Below, piece after piece: positions 9,034 through 17,733 of a stretch of 60,023 nucleotides of DNA. The notes below the pieces were generated by a model. It was not told the DNA's origin, ran no database searches, and was given only the letters and a program-made list of their open reading frames with translations. The DNA comes from an uncultured Azospirillum sp. (lineage in GTDB: Bacteria > Pseudomonadota > Alphaproteobacteria > RF32 > CAG-239), in the NCBI GenBank assembly GCA_947301965.1, contig CAMYUM010000008.1, forward strand, positions 1-60,023, given 5' to 3'. Positions within the stretch are counted from its first letter, which is position 1, and the number at the start of each line of letters is the position of its first letter. The position numbers and the translations under genes were made by a program.

Positions 9034-9588
9034 ATGCGGTATTATCTGTGTTTAGTTTTGTTTTTGTTTTCTTTAAGTCCTCTTCAGGTCAACGCCGCCG
9101 AGGAAGATAATACTCCGATTATGGTTATTTATCCGACCGATGAAGGCAGTTATCTAAATACGGACAATATGCCGGATTGCAACAATCCCGAGCTGGTCTC
9201 CGACGTTAAAGAAGCGATTCGTTCATACTTGGAAAACATGCCCAAAATGTCGATTATAGATTATCGCAAACGCAACCTTGTCCTGAAAAACATTGATACT
9301 TATACCGAAATCCCTCTTGATGAATTCAATAATTCTGACAACTATTTGGTTGCCAATGAGCTGGCAATGACAAAAATCAACCGCCATATGACGAATAATG
9401 ATTTTCGCCTTTGTGTAGCCGAAGGCGCCAAACCGATATACTTATTGATTTATCCCGAGGATTTCAGATACCGCGTGCAGATTATCAATTTTGTACCTCC
9501 GGCATCAAACGGCAATGTTTTCTCGTTATTGTATACCCCTCCGGTAAAACAGTATGACAATTCAGAACTTTCTGGACCAGAAAATTAG
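9034..9588 (+). CDS. Secreted hypothetical protein
   Basis: The 184-residue product has a clear Sec signal peptide (MRYYLCLVLFLFSLSPLQ, cleavage near VNAAEE) and no other membrane segment, so it should be periplasmic or exported. I do not recognise the mature domain; it contains YPTDEGSYLNTDNMPDC and a second Cys near FRLCVAEG, so one disulfide is possible. AGGAGAG lies just before the ATG, and the gap to asnS is nine bases, so it rides on the asnS transcript. rpoH follows 65 bases later with its own start signal. Function unknown. Confidence 0.8.
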   Translation: MRYYLCLVLFLFSLSPLQVNAAEEDNTPIMVIYPTDEGSYLNTDNMPDCNNPELVSDVKEAIRSYLENMPKMSIIDYRKRNLVLKNIDTYTEIPLDEFNNSDNYLVANELAMTKINRHMTNNDFRLCVAEGAKPIYLLIYPEDFRYRVQIINFVPPASNGNVFSLLYTPPVKQYDNSELSGPEN

Positions 9589-9653
9589 GCTTGAACTTTG
9601 TTAAAAAAAAGACTACAATGCTCGCTTGAAAAGAGAAAGAAGGTTGATTTACT

Positions 9654-10553
9654 TTGAGTAACAGTTCTTCAATAATGGTTATAAAACCGTCAGCTAAACT
9701 ACCGTTGGTTGTAGAAAACAACGGGCTGGTGGCTTATTTTGAAAAGATTAAATCTTTTCCGGTATTGAGTGAAGAAGAAGAACGTAATTTGGTCGTTGAT
9801 TTCAAACAAAACAATAATCTTCAAGCCGCCCATAGTTTGGTTTTGTCGCATCTGCGTTTGGCCGCCAAAATTGCCTTGACATACCGTCGTTACGGGTTGC
9901 CGTTGGCCGATCTTATTTCTGAGGCCAACATCGGTCTTATGCAGGCAATCAAAAAGTTTGATTTGAGCAAAAAAGTTCGCTTGTCAACTTATGCCATTTG
10001 GTGGATTAAGGCTGCAATCAATGACTTTATCTTACGCTCGTGGTCCTTGGTCAAAATCGGTACGGTTGCGGCCCAGAAAAAATTGTTCTATAACCTCAGT
10101 CGTATAAAGGCTCGTTTAGGTATTTACGATAACAAAGAACTTGAACCCAAAGTTGTCAAAGAAATTGCCGATGAACTTGTTGTTGATGAGCAGGAAGTCG
10201 TTGACATGAACCGCCGCCTCGGTGGTGATGCTTCGCTCAACGTTACCATTGGTGATGAAGATGACTGCGAACGCCAGGATATGTTGGTTGACAACCGTCA
10301 AAATATTGAGGCCAACCTGGCAGCTCGTCAGGAAACGGGTTTTAAACACAGACTGCTGATGTCGTGCTTACAAGAACTTCCGGAACGCGAGGCTTATATC
10401 ATCAAAAATCGTATGTTAACAGAAACGCCGGAAACTCTTGATGAAATAGGGGCAAAATATAACGTTAGTCGTGAACGTGTCCGCCAGATTGAGAAAAAAG
10501 CATTCGACCATCTTTCGGAATTATTCAAAGAAAAATACAGTACTGCGGCATAA
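9654..10553 (+). CDS. rpoH: RNA polymerase heat-shock sigma factor RpoH (sigma-32)
   Basis: The 299-residue sigma-70-family protein directs transcription of heat-shock genes. Region 1.2/2.1 begins LVAYFEKIKSFPVLSEEEE, region 2 includes RRYGLPLADLISEANIGLMQ and LSTYAIWWIKAAI. The RpoH-box sequence QKKLFYNLSRIK identifies it as RpoH rather than RpoD. Region 4.2 is ETLDEIGAKYNVSRERVRQIE. I accept a TTG start at 9654 because AAGAAGG lies at normal distance upstream, whereas the next ATG (9675) has none. In this group RpoH is often controlled by chaperones and proteases; the DegP and HflKC genes in this window are plausible members of its response, but no RpoH promoter was confirmed. Confidence 0.95.
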   Translation: MSNSSSIMVIKPSAKLPLVVENNGLVAYFEKIKSFPVLSEEEERNLVVDFKQNNNLQAAHSLVLSHLRLAAKIALTYRRYGLPLADLISEANIGLMQAIKKFDLSKKVRLSTYAIWWIKAAINDFILRSWSLVKIGTVAAQKKLFYNLSRIKARLGIYDNKELEPKVVKEIADELVVDEQEVVDMNRRLGGDASLNVTIGDEDDCERQDMLVDNRQNIEANLAARQETGFKHRLLMSCLQELPEREAYIIKNRMLTETPETLDEIGAKYNVSRERVRQIEKKAFDHLSELFKEKYSTAA

Positions 10554-10569
10554 TAACACAGAGGCCACC

Positions 10570-10794
10570 ATGTCTGACCAAAAACACACCAGTAAGAACA
10601 ACACCTTTGATTTTGAAGGCGATATTACGCCGACTGATGTTTTTGGTTTTGAATATAAAAAGGTCTTTTCTCCGAGTGAACCTTTGGATGATATGCCCAA
10701 ACGCATGGAACAAAGGATCAGGCTGATACGTAAATTACGTAAAAAAAATATCTTTTCTCATCCTTATATTGCCTCAAACAACACAAATGACTGA
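10570..10794 (+). CDS. Small conserved-looking protein between rpoH and prmC
   Basis: A 74-residue ORF begins with ATG behind GAGG five bases upstream, 16 bases after rpoH. The product is soluble; its middle reads DITPTDVFGFEYKKVF and its C-terminal half is basic (RMEQRIRLIRKLRKK). It overlaps the prmC start by eight bases, which points to translational coupling. I do not recognise the family. A longer frame beginning inside rpoH at 10471 is not supported by a start signal. Confidence 0.65.
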   Translation: MSDQKHTSKNNTFDFEGDITPTDVFGFEYKKVFSPSEPLDDMPKRMEQRIRLIRKLRKKNIFSHPYIASNNTND

Positions 10795-11617
10795 CATCTT
10801 CCACAGCATAGTAAGTCGATTGTCCGATTCCGGCATAAATTCGCCGCGCCTGGAAGCGCGCATGCTTATTGCTCATGTTCTTGGTATTGATGTCGATAGT
10901 CTGCCGGCCGATATAATTGTTTCGGAAAAACAGCAAAACCAACTTTCGTTATTGGTAGAGCGACGTATAGCACACGAACCGCTTGATAAAATCTTAGGGT
11001 ATAAAGAGTTTTATAAATATACTTTTAAAGTAAATAGTGATGTTTTATCTCCCCGTCCTGATAGTGAGATTCTGGTAGAAGAGGCGATTCAAATCATTCA
11101 TCAGAAGGGTATCGATTCTGTACTTGAGTTCGGAGTTGGTTCGGGATGTTTAATCTTGTCGATTCTTGCGGACTGTCCCTCTGTTTGCGGTTTGGGTTTG
11201 GACAAGTCTGATGCCGCACTAAAAATTGCTCAAGCCAATGCGGCATCATTAGGCGTTAGCGATAGAATAAAATTAGAGCGGTTTGACTACTTCAAAGACA
11301 AATTAAGAGGTGCTTTTCCGCTTATAATCAGCAATCCGCCTTATATTCCCACTACCGAAATTTCAAAACTTGATATCGAGGTCAAAGCCTATGACCCGCT
11401 GACGGCTTTGGATGGCGGATATGACGGATATGAACATTATCGTCGGCTGTCGCAAATTGTTCCCTCATTATTGGCTCCGCAGGGCTTTGTTTTGTTTGAA
11501 GGCGGGGCGGGGCAGGCGGATATGATAGCTTCAATATTTGTCAAAGCCGGCTTGCGCCTGATTAAAAAGGTTTGTGACTTATCCGGCATAGAACGTTGTA
11601 TAATTTTGCAAAAATAA
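10787..11617 (+). CDS. prmC: Release factor glutamine N5-methyltransferase (PrmC/HemK)
   Basis: PrmC methylates the glutamine of the GGQ motif in release factors RF1 and RF2, using S-adenosylmethionine. The 276-residue protein shows an N-terminal helical substrate-binding domain, SAM motif I LEFGVGSGCL around residue 114, and the catalytic NPPY motif at about 183-186. I prefer the ATG at 10787 over a TTG six codons upstream because it preserves the usual N terminus and couples to the preceding ORF by overlap. One of its substrates, RF2, is encoded in this window (47.2 kb). DUF4167 follows, an adjacency common in alphaproteobacteria; prfA, the usual other neighbour, is absent here. Confidence 0.93.
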   Translation: MTDIFHSIVSRLSDSGINSPRLEARMLIAHVLGIDVDSLPADIIVSEKQQNQLSLLVERRIAHEPLDKILGYKEFYKYTFKVNSDVLSPRPDSEILVEEAIQIIHQKGIDSVLEFGVGSGCLILSILADCPSVCGLGLDKSDAALKIAQANAASLGVSDRIKLERFDYFKDKLRGAFPLIISNPPYIPTTEISKLDIEVKAYDPLTALDGGYDGYEHYRRLSQIVPSLLAPQGFVLFEGGAGQADMIASIFVKAGLRLIKKVCDLSGIERCIILQK

Positions 11618-11760
11618 GTTGCAATTATTATTTTTGCCTGTATTATGCTCTCAAAAGCGCGGCATAATGTTGTCGTTCTTTTATATTTCCAATTTTATTC
11701 ATCATATTGTTCGGAAGCGCCTGTTGGTGCTTTTTAACCCTTTTATCGTGGTAGTTTTAC

Positions 11761-12264
11761 ATGAAAAAAACAAATAACAGATATCGCAATAACAATTCTT
11801 CTAACACCATTTATTCTTTAAATTACAAATTTGACAGTACCTCGGTTGCCGGCAAAATCAGCGGAACAGCTCTTGAACTGATTAAACGTTACAATGATAT
11901 GGCCAAAGATGCTTTGAGCAATAATGACCATATTACCGCAGAAATTTTCCGCCAATATGCCGAGCATTACCGTAAAATCGTAACTGAGATCAACGAGCGC
12001 AAAAGCAATCGTGAGCAGAACGAAGCTAATGATAATTTAACCAACAACACGGCAGAACAGCGTGAAGACACCCAGCCGCAGCCGGTTTCGGCAACCCCCG
12101 TTGCTGAAGAAAAAGACGCTGCTGCTGATGAAGCAACCACTCCTCAGCCGACAAAAAAATCGTTTCATGTGATTGAAATTAATAACTCTGCCGAAAACGA
12201 CGAAAACAAAAGCGAAAACAAACCTCATCGCACTTATCGTCGCAAGACCGCAGCAGAGGCTTAA
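11761..12264 (+). CDS. DUF4167 domain protein
   Basis: The 167-residue protein has the DUF4167 pattern: an Asn/Arg-rich start (RYRNNNSSN), then a helical core SVAGKISGTALELIKRYNDMAKDAL and AEIFRQYAEHYRKIVTEI, then a low-complexity tail rich in Asn, Glu and Pro ending in basic HRTYRRKTAAEA. In alphaproteobacteria this family sits beside prmC and is thought to bind nucleic acid because of its basic ends; no biochemical role is established that I know of. The ATG lacks a strong ribosome site. About 140 bases of leader separate it from prmC, so it may have its own promoter. Confidence 0.85.
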   Translation: MKKTNNRYRNNNSSNTIYSLNYKFDSTSVAGKISGTALELIKRYNDMAKDALSNNDHITAEIFRQYAEHYRKIVTEINERKSNREQNEANDNLTNNTAEQREDTQPQPVSATPVAEEKDAAADEATTPQPTKKSFHVIEINNSAENDENKSENKPHRTYRRKTAAEA

Positions 12265-12288
12265 ATTTTTTTATTGAGAGGAAGATGG

Positions 12289-13416
12289 ATGTTTTTCTTC
12301 TATGCATCATTAGTTATTGCCGTAGCCTGTTCGCTCATAACCGAGCGCACGCTTGTCGGTTACAACAATGTTCATTGGGCAATAAAGCTCGGTGTTTTTT
12401 TGATATTTTTGGCGGCATGGTTCACTCCGGCAACTTTGAGCATAATCCGCCGCCGCATGTGGTTTAATGATGCATTTTATAATTTTTGCGCCGATTTCGG
12501 GTATATTTGCTTTGGTTTTGCATTTATACTTTTTGTTCTGATTTTTGTTCGTGACGGAATTTGGTTTTCTAGCTATTACATTTCCGGGCGTAAACCGCTG
12601 CTTGATCCGTTTAACATCAGCGTTTTAACTAAAGTTAATATCATTACCGTGATTTTTGCAGTTGTTCTTTCGGCTTATGGGTTCTATGAGGCCGTAAAAC
12701 TCCCGCAGGTTAAGCGTTTTACCATTTATACTGACAAAATAAACACCGAAATCAGCATATTACAAATCAATGATCTGCACCTTCACCGTAACAAACCGGT
12801 CAAAGATTTTGCGGCGATGGTTGACCTTGCAAATTCGTTGCACCCGGACATTATTGCCATGCCCGGGGACATTATTGACGATTCTGTCGGTCAGCTTGTT
12901 CCCCATCTTGAAACTTTAGCCAAGCTCCAAAGCAAATATGGTGTTTTTGTTTCTCCCGGCAACCACGAATACTACATCGGTCTTATTCCGAGTATGTGGC
13001 AGATGGAACAAATAGGTTTTCATATTTTGTCGGAAAACGGCATCCGTATAGATGAGCTTAATCTTTTTATTGCCGGAATTCCCGATAATCCGTCAGTCCG
13101 CAAAATGAAAGAATATCCCCGTTTGTTTGATGGTAGTGAACCTTACGATTACAGAATACTCCTTGCTCACAATCCTACTTTGAGCAAAGAATATATGGCA
13201 TTAGGTTTTGATTTGCAGCTGTCGGCTCATACACACGGCGGTCAGATTTTCCCGTTTCATATTATGGTTAAATGGGTTAACAACTATCTTTCCGGTCAAT
13301 ATAAAATCGGCAAAGGAATTTTACATATATCAAACGGAGCCGGTTATTGGGGACCGCCGATGCGCATTTTGGCTCCATCTGACATAACCCTGATTACATT
13401 GAAACCTAGACAATAA
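12289..13416 (+). CDS. Membrane-anchored metallophosphoesterase (YkuE-like)
   Basis: The 375-residue protein has about four hydrophobic helices in its first 150 residues, then a calcineurin-like phosphoesterase domain with the metal motifs in order: INDLHLHRN (D-x-H), PGDIIDD (GDxxD), SPGNHEYY (GNH[E]), and SAHTHGGQIFP (GHxH-like, with A for the first G). The catalytic domain should lie outside the membrane core and hydrolyse a phosphoester; relatives have been linked to lipid or UDP-sugar-lipid hydrolysis but the substrate here is open. I chose the ATG at 12289 with GAGAGGAAG upstream over a TTG at 12274. A hairpin terminator overlaps its stop. Confidence 0.85.
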   Translation: MFFFYASLVIAVACSLITERTLVGYNNVHWAIKLGVFLIFLAAWFTPATLSIIRRRMWFNDAFYNFCADFGYICFGFAFILFVLIFVRDGIWFSSYYISGRKPLLDPFNISVLTKVNIITVIFAVVLSAYGFYEAVKLPQVKRFTIYTDKINTEISILQINDLHLHRNKPVKDFAAMVDLANSLHPDIIAMPGDIIDDSVGQLVPHLETLAKLQSKYGVFVSPGNHEYYIGLIPSMWQMEQIGFHILSENGIRIDELNLFIAGIPDNPSVRKMKEYPRLFDGSEPYDYRILLAHNPTLSKEYMALGFDLQLSAHTHGGQIFPFHIMVKWVNNYLSGQYKIGKGILHISNGAGYWGPPMRILAPSDITLITLKPRQ

Positions 13417-13443
13417 AAAACCTCCCTTGCGGGGAGGTTTTTC
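13415..13443. terminator. Bidirectional terminator
   Basis: AAAACCTCCC (13417-13426) pairs with GGGAGGTTTT (13432-13441), loop TTGCG, with T after and A before. It separates the convergent metallophosphoesterase and bamE genes. Confidence 0.92.
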
Positions 13444-13459
13444 TCAATAAATCATAACA

Positions 13460-13924
13460 TCACGGTTCCAAATCGTTACCTTTTCCGTTTCCGAAAGGCA
13501 GATATTGTCCGACACCGCCGAAATATTTGCGGAAAAATCCCTGTTCATGTTCCTGGTTGGGCGTTTGCTCTTCGGCCACCGTAAACTGCTCACCGCTTTG
13601 TTTATCCATTTTGTTGACCGAAATTACGCGTCCGTCTTCACTGAATTTTACTACCAATACTTCGCGGTCAACCTCTTTCGGAGCCATAAAGGCAACCTGT
13701 TTGATTGCAGATGACATATAAATCCATGTGTCTTTATCAAGCGATACCACATTGGAAGGAGACCCCAGAACTTCTAAAACATCTTTTTTACTTTGTCCCT
13801 TAAAAACCATGGCAACTTTGTCATCAGAAGGCATATTGCCGGTATGACTGATAAAAGTGTCGCTGTTGCAAGCCGTTACCAGAATTCCGGCGCTTAATAA
13901 AAATATTTTGCTTATTGACATCAT
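13460..13924 (-). CDS. bamE: Outer-membrane assembly lipoprotein BamE (SmpA/OmlA)
   Basis: The 154-residue product has a lipoprotein signal with lipobox VTAC (Cys near residue 19) and the BamE fold signature: a helix-helix segment MVFKGQSKKDVLEVLGSPSNV, then strands DTWIYMSSA and REVLVVKFSEDGRVISVN. BamE supports the BAM complex that inserts outer-membrane barrels, such as the autotransporter at the right end. The tail after residue 115 is charged and of low complexity. The divergent DUF177 gene and the following plsX-fabH-ihfA-merR genes form the standard alphaproteobacterial neighbourhood for bamE, which supports the call. Confidence 0.9.
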   Translation of the reverse strand: MMSISKIFLLSAGILVTACNSDTFISHTGNMPSDDKVAMVFKGQSKKDVLEVLGSPSNVVSLDKDTWIYMSSAIKQVAFMAPKEVDREVLVVKFSEDGRVISVNKMDKQSGEQFTVAEEQTPNQEHEQGFFRKYFGGVGQYLPFGNGKGNDLEP

Positions 13925-13983
13925 AATTTATCCTTATCATTATGTCGTTAACCATAACAGTATATAACACAGGGAAAATATTT

Positions 13984-14502
13984 ATGCAAAAAGAATTTTC
14001 ATATCAGTTGGCTGTTGCCGATTTGCCTTTGAGCCGTCAGCATTATCATATGGTTGCCAATGCTGATAACCTGAAGTTTTTGACCGATGTTTTACAAATC
14101 CCCGAAGTAAAATCCTTTGTGGCGGATTTTTACATTAAGCCTGATCACAATACCCCGATCTTGAAGGTCTCCGGCCACATTAAGGCCGATTTGGTGTTGC
14201 AAAGTGTTATCTCGCTGGAAAATTTTGATCAAAAATATGATTTTGATTTTGAAACCGCATTTGATACCAAGGCAACTCTTCAAAAACAAAAAGAAGAAGG
14301 CGACGACTGGGATAAAGATACCCCCGAAATTGTAGTGAACGGAAAGATTGATTTGGGCGACATTGCAATTGAACAAGTAGCCTTGCGTTTAGAGGATTAT
14401 CCCCGCCGTGAAGGTGAAAAATTCAGCTTTACCCCTGACTTTGACCCCTCCGAAAAGCCGAATAACAATCCCTTTGCGGTTTTAAGCAAACTCAAGAAAT
14501 AA
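13984..14502 (+). CDS. DUF177 / YceD family protein
   Basis: The 172-residue protein fits DUF177 (YceD): N-terminal EFSYQLAVADLP, a central beta-rich core with VSGHIKADLVLQSVISLENF, an acidic insert (KEEGDDWDKD), then VNGKIDLGDIAIEQVALRLEDYPR and the end motif NPFAVLSKLKK. YceD-like proteins lie before rpmF and are linked to 23S rRNA processing or accumulation in other organisms. Here the usual two-Cys motif (CxxC) that some members have in the middle is missing. The ATG at 13984 has AGGGA eight bases upstream; an in-frame ATG at 13942 has none. rpmF follows after a 151-base gap. Confidence 0.85.
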   Translation: MQKEFSYQLAVADLPLSRQHYHMVANADNLKFLTDVLQIPEVKSFVADFYIKPDHNTPILKVSGHIKADLVLQSVISLENFDQKYDFDFETAFDTKATLQKQKEEGDDWDKDTPEIVVNGKIDLGDIAIEQVALRLEDYPRREGEKFSFTPDFDPSEKPNNNPFAVLSKLKK

Positions 14503-14653
14503 AAATTATACTTGCAAAAAGTATTTTTTAGGGTTAAAAGACATACAACCCTTTCAGAGTTGCAGAAAAATATTGCATTTTATTTGAAAATGTTCTATTA
14601 CTGCCTTTGAAATTTTTCGTGATAACAATGATTTTTTTGAAAAGAATAAAGAA

Positions 14654-14839
14654 ATGGCAACACCAAAACATAAGACTTCAAAATCTCGTCGCAATATGCG
14701 CCGTTCTCACGATGCTTTAGGTGCAAACTCTTATCATGAGTGCCCTAACTGCGGTGAGTTGAAAAGACCTCACAACGTTTGCCCGTCTTGCGGACAATAC
14801 GATAAACGTGAAGTTGTTGCAAAAAAAGCAGCAGAATAA
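14654..14839 (+). CDS. rpmF: 50S ribosomal protein bL32
   Basis: The 61-residue protein has the bL32 opening [21 protein letters not shown] and four zinc-type cysteines in [18 protein letters not shown], so this is the zinc-binding (C+) form. The C terminus is short and basic. It lies between DUF177 and plsX as in many proteobacteria. The leader of about 150 bases is AT-rich; no clear ribosome site stands out other than a purine stretch AAAGAA before the ATG. Confidence 0.97.
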   Translation: MATPKHKTSKSRRNMRRSHDALGANSYHECPNCGELKRPHNVCPSCGQYDKREVVAKKAAE

Positions 14840-14869
14840 AAACTAACCTAACCGGTATGGAGCAAAACT

Positions 14870-15925
14870 TTGTCTGAAAATCTGGTTATTTCGGTTGATG
14901 CGATGGGGGGAGATAATTCCCCTCGAGTCGTTATTGAAGGGATAAATATCGCCGCCAAGCGAAATCCCGACTTGCGTTTTTTACTATTTGGAGATGAAGG
15001 GCAGATTATGCCTCTGTTGCAACAATATCCTAAAGTTGCAAAAGTTTCCAAAGTTATTCATACTGCAGAACGCGTAAAAAACGAGGACAAGCCGTCGCAA
15101 GTGATTCGCAACCGCAATACCAGCATGTATATGGCGATTGATGCCGTTCGTTCCGGACGTGCTCAGGCAATAGTTTCTGCCGGAAACACCGGTGCTCTCA
15201 TGGCTATATCCAAAATGGTTCTCAAAACCATTCACGGCATTCATCGCCCGGCCATCTGTACCATCATGCCGCACATTGATGGAAAATTTGTTATGCTTGA
15301 TTTGGGCGCAAATACCGAGTGTGATGAAATCAATCTGGCAGAGTTTGCCATTATGGGCAACATTTTTGCCAAACATGCATTAGGGCTTGAATCTCCGCGC
15401 GTTGCTTTGTTGAACATCGGTGCCGAGGAGATGAAAGGCAAAGAAGAAATTCACCATGCCGTCAGAATTTTGAAAAATCCGCAATTAAACCTTAACTGTA
15501 CCGGTTATATTGAACCGCACGACATATCTAATGGTGTGGCAGATGTTATTGTTGCCGACGGCTTCACCGGCAATGTAGCTCTTAAGACAATTGAGGGAAC
15601 GGCAAAGTTTGTAGTTAAAATGATTAAAAAGTCGATAAGAAGATCTATTTTAGCCAAATTGGGAATTCCCTTCATGCTGGGGGTCGTCAGCAAAGTCAAA
15701 CGCAGTATGGATCCGCGTAACTATAACGGAGCCATGCTTATCGGTCTTAATGGCTTGACCGTAAAGAGCCACGGCGGAACAGATGGTTTTGGTTATTCGG
15801 TAGCAATTGACAATGCCGCCAAGCTTGTACGCAAAAATTTTGTTGCTACCATTCGCGAGGAAATTGAAAAGGTTGACCTTGACGAACTCAATCAAGAAAG
15901 TATTTACGAAGGATATTATCTATGA
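14870..15925 (+). CDS. plsX: Phosphate acyltransferase PlsX
   Basis: PlsX converts acyl-ACP and phosphate to acyl-phosphate, the first step of phospholipid synthesis in the PlsX/PlsY pathway. The 351-residue sequence opens with ISVDAMGGDNSPRVVIEG and includes VSAGNTGALMAIS and VADGFTGNVALKTIEG, all family hallmarks. The start is TTG at 14870 with GGAG seven bases before it; no ATG is available near the conserved N terminus. It overlaps fabH by four bases (ATGA), so the two are translationally coupled. Confidence 0.96.
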   Translation: MSENLVISVDAMGGDNSPRVVIEGINIAAKRNPDLRFLLFGDEGQIMPLLQQYPKVAKVSKVIHTAERVKNEDKPSQVIRNRNTSMYMAIDAVRSGRAQAIVSAGNTGALMAISKMVLKTIHGIHRPAICTIMPHIDGKFVMLDLGANTECDEINLAEFAIMGNIFAKHALGLESPRVALLNIGAEEMKGKEEIHHAVRILKNPQLNLNCTGYIEPHDISNGVADVIVADGFTGNVALKTIEGTAKFVVKMIKKSIRRSILAKLGIPFMLGVVSKVKRSMDPRNYNGAMLIGLNGLTVKSHGGTDGFGYSVAIDNAAKLVRKNFVATIREEIEKVDLDELNQESIYEGYYL

Positions 15926-16902
15926 GCCTGATCAGATCTCACATCGTTGGCACGGGATACAGTCTTCCTGCTAAAGTGTTGACGAATGACGATTTGTCAA
16001 AAATGGTTGAAACCAGTGATGAGTGGATTAGCACACGCACCGGTATTCGTAGCCGTCATATTGCCTCGGAAGGTGAATATACTTCTGACTTTTGCGTAAA
16101 AGCTGCGCAAATGGCGCTGAAAAACGCCGGCATGAAAATAGAAGAAATAGATTTTATTATTGTTGCCACGGTTACCCCTGATAACACATTTCCTGCCACG
16201 GCCGCCAAGGTCGGCAAAATTTTGGGTATTCGTCCGGGCGTTGCCGCAATGGATGTTAATGCCGCTTGCTCCGGCTTTATTTATGCTTCGCAAATTGCCG
16301 ATAACATGATTCGTCTGGGGCAAATTAAAACTGCTTTAGTTATTGGAGCCGAAACTCTTTCACGTATTGTCGACTGGACCGACCGCAACACCTGCGTTTT
16401 GTTTGGTGACGGCGCCGGTGCGGCAGTTTTAAAAGCTTCTGAAGAACAGGGAAACAACACCGACCGCGGTATTTTATCGGTTAAAATTTTTGCTGATGCT
16501 TCACACTATGAAACCCTTTGTTCTGACAGCGGTGTTTCTTTCAACCAAAAGTCAGGTTTTATACATATGGACGGCAAAGAGGTTTTCAAAATTGCTATTC
16601 CGAGTCTTATAGAAGGCATTGAATCAAGTCTTGAACTTGCTGATTTGACACTTAAGGATATTGATTGGTATCTTCCCCACCAGGCCAATGCCAGAATTAT
16701 TGATTCTGTTGCAAAAAAATTAGAGATAGATGATTCTAAAGTAATAATAACCGTTGACCACCATGGCAATACCTCTGCCGCCTCAATTCCTTTGGCGTTG
16801 GCAGAGGCAGTTGAAAGCGGCAAAATTAAGCGCGGTGATGTTGTTGTCATAAGTTCTATGGGGGCAGGTTTTACATGGGGCGGTATGGTCGTAAGAATTT
16901 AA
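15922..16902 (+). CDS. fabH: Beta-ketoacyl-ACP synthase III (FabH)
   Basis: FabH joins acetyl-CoA with malonyl-ACP to start fatty-acid synthesis. The 326-residue protein carries the Cys-His-Asn triad: Cys116 in DVNAACSGFIYA, His in LPHQANARIID, Asn in GNTSAASIPLAL. The N terminus SHIVGTGYSLPAKVLTN and the glycine-rich end SSMGAGFTWGG are typical. It is coupled to plsX by the ATGA overlap, and ihfA follows after 91 bases. Confidence 0.97.
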   Translation: MSLIRSHIVGTGYSLPAKVLTNDDLSKMVETSDEWISTRTGIRSRHIASEGEYTSDFCVKAAQMALKNAGMKIEEIDFIIVATVTPDNTFPATAAKVGKILGIRPGVAAMDVNAACSGFIYASQIADNMIRLGQIKTALVIGAETLSRIVDWTDRNTCVLFGDGAGAAVLKASEEQGNNTDRGILSVKIFADASHYETLCSDSGVSFNQKSGFIHMDGKEVFKIAIPSLIEGIESSLELADLTLKDIDWYLPHQANARIIDSVAKKLEIDDSKVIITVDHHGNTSAASIPLALAEAVESGKIKRGDVVVISSMGAGFTWGGMVVRI

Positions 16903-16993
16903 GTTGTAGATAGTTATCAAAAAAACTGGCGACAAGAAAATTTATTGCTATATTATGAACACATTAAATGGATGAAAAAGAAGGACTAAAAAA

Positions 16994-17278
16994 ATGAAAA
17001 CGATTACCAGAGCTGATATTGCTGAAATTTTATATCAAGAAGTTGGATTGTCTCGTAAAGATTCGGGCGAGATTTTGGATATGGTATTGGATGAAATTGC
17101 ATCAGAATTGGCAAAGGGCAACAGTGTTAAATTGTCTTCTTTCGGTACTTTTACCGTTCGTAACAAAAACCCGCGTATCGGCCGCAATCCTAAAACCGGT
17201 GTCGAGGCTGAAATTTGTTCTCGTCGCGTAATTTCATTTAAACCTTCGCAGACTATGCGCCAATCAATCAACAAATAA
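16994..17278 (+). CDS. ihfA: Integration host factor subunit alpha
   Basis: The 94-residue DNA-bending protein of the HU/IHF family has the alpha-subunit pattern: TRADIAEILYQEVGLSRKDS at the N terminus, SFGTFTVRNKNPRIGRNPKTG with the minor-groove-inserting Pro-containing arm (NPKTG), and the C-terminal helix. Its place between fabH and a MerR-type gene is the conserved position of ihfA in alphaproteobacteria, which favours IHF-alpha over HU. A purine-rich GAAAAAGAAGGA lies upstream of the ATG. IHF bends DNA in replication, recombination and promoter control. Confidence 0.94.
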   Translation: MKTITRADIAEILYQEVGLSRKDSGEILDMVLDEIASELAKGNSVKLSSFGTFTVRNKNPRIGRNPKTGVEAEICSRRVISFKPSQTMRQSINK

Positions 17279-17287
17279 GGTTTTACT

Positions 17288-17707
17288 ATGGTTATCAACA
17301 AGTCAAAAGCGGCGTTTCGTACCATTGCCGAAGTTGCTGACAAACTTGGTGTCGGTACCCACGTTCTGCGCTTTTGGGAAACTAAATTTTCGCAAATAAA
17401 ACCGCTCAAAATGCAAGGCGGACGCCGTTATTATCGTCCTGATGACGTCAAGCTTTTGGAGTGCATTCAAAACTTGTTGTACAACCAGCGTTATACTATT
17501 GAAGGTGTGCAAAAACTTTTCAAAGAAAAAGGCATCAAATCCTTTGTCGGAGATACAATTCAAGACGACTTCTTTGCTCCTGCCGAACAAAATGAAAATG
17601 AGGAGAAGCAAGCTGATAAAGCACCTTCTTTGTCACCGGAGTTGGTTTCCTCAATCATAAAAGAGTTATCATCAATCCGTCAGGAACTCCAAGACAATTT
17701 GAAATAA
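17288..17707 (+). CDS. MerR-family transcriptional regulator
   Basis: The 139-residue protein has an N-terminal winged helix of MerR type: [30 protein letters not shown] followed by [18 protein letters not shown]. The Trp-Glu after the recognition helix and RRYYRP are diagnostic. After residue 90 the chain is acidic and helical and ends in a short coiled-coil-like segment; there is no metal-binding Cys motif. It starts nine bases after ihfA, the arrangement seen across alphaproteobacteria, so the pair is co-transcribed. Target genes are unknown. Confidence 0.92.
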   Translation: MVINKSKAAFRTIAEVADKLGVGTHVLRFWETKFSQIKPLKMQGGRRYYRPDDVKLLECIQNLLYNQRYTIEGVQKLFKEKGIKSFVGDTIQDDFFAPAEQNENEEKQADKAPSLSPELVSSIIKELSSIRQELQDNLK

Positions 17708-17733
17708 GCCGCATTATTAGCGGCTTATTTTTT
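17703..17733. terminator. Bidirectional terminator whose loop holds the stop of the next gene
   Basis: AATAAGCCGC (17703-17712) pairs with GCGGCTTATT (17720-17729), loop ATTATTA, then T. It ends merR on the plus strand. The stop codon of the convergent minus-strand gene (17717-17719) falls inside the loop, so both genes share one hairpin. Confidence 0.9.

Noticed and set aside
88-13443. CCTCCC...GGGAGG hairpins (88, 1531, 13415) as copies of a mobile repeat
   Set aside because: Only the stem is shared, loops and flanks differ, and each lies exactly after a gene end; they are ordinary terminators.
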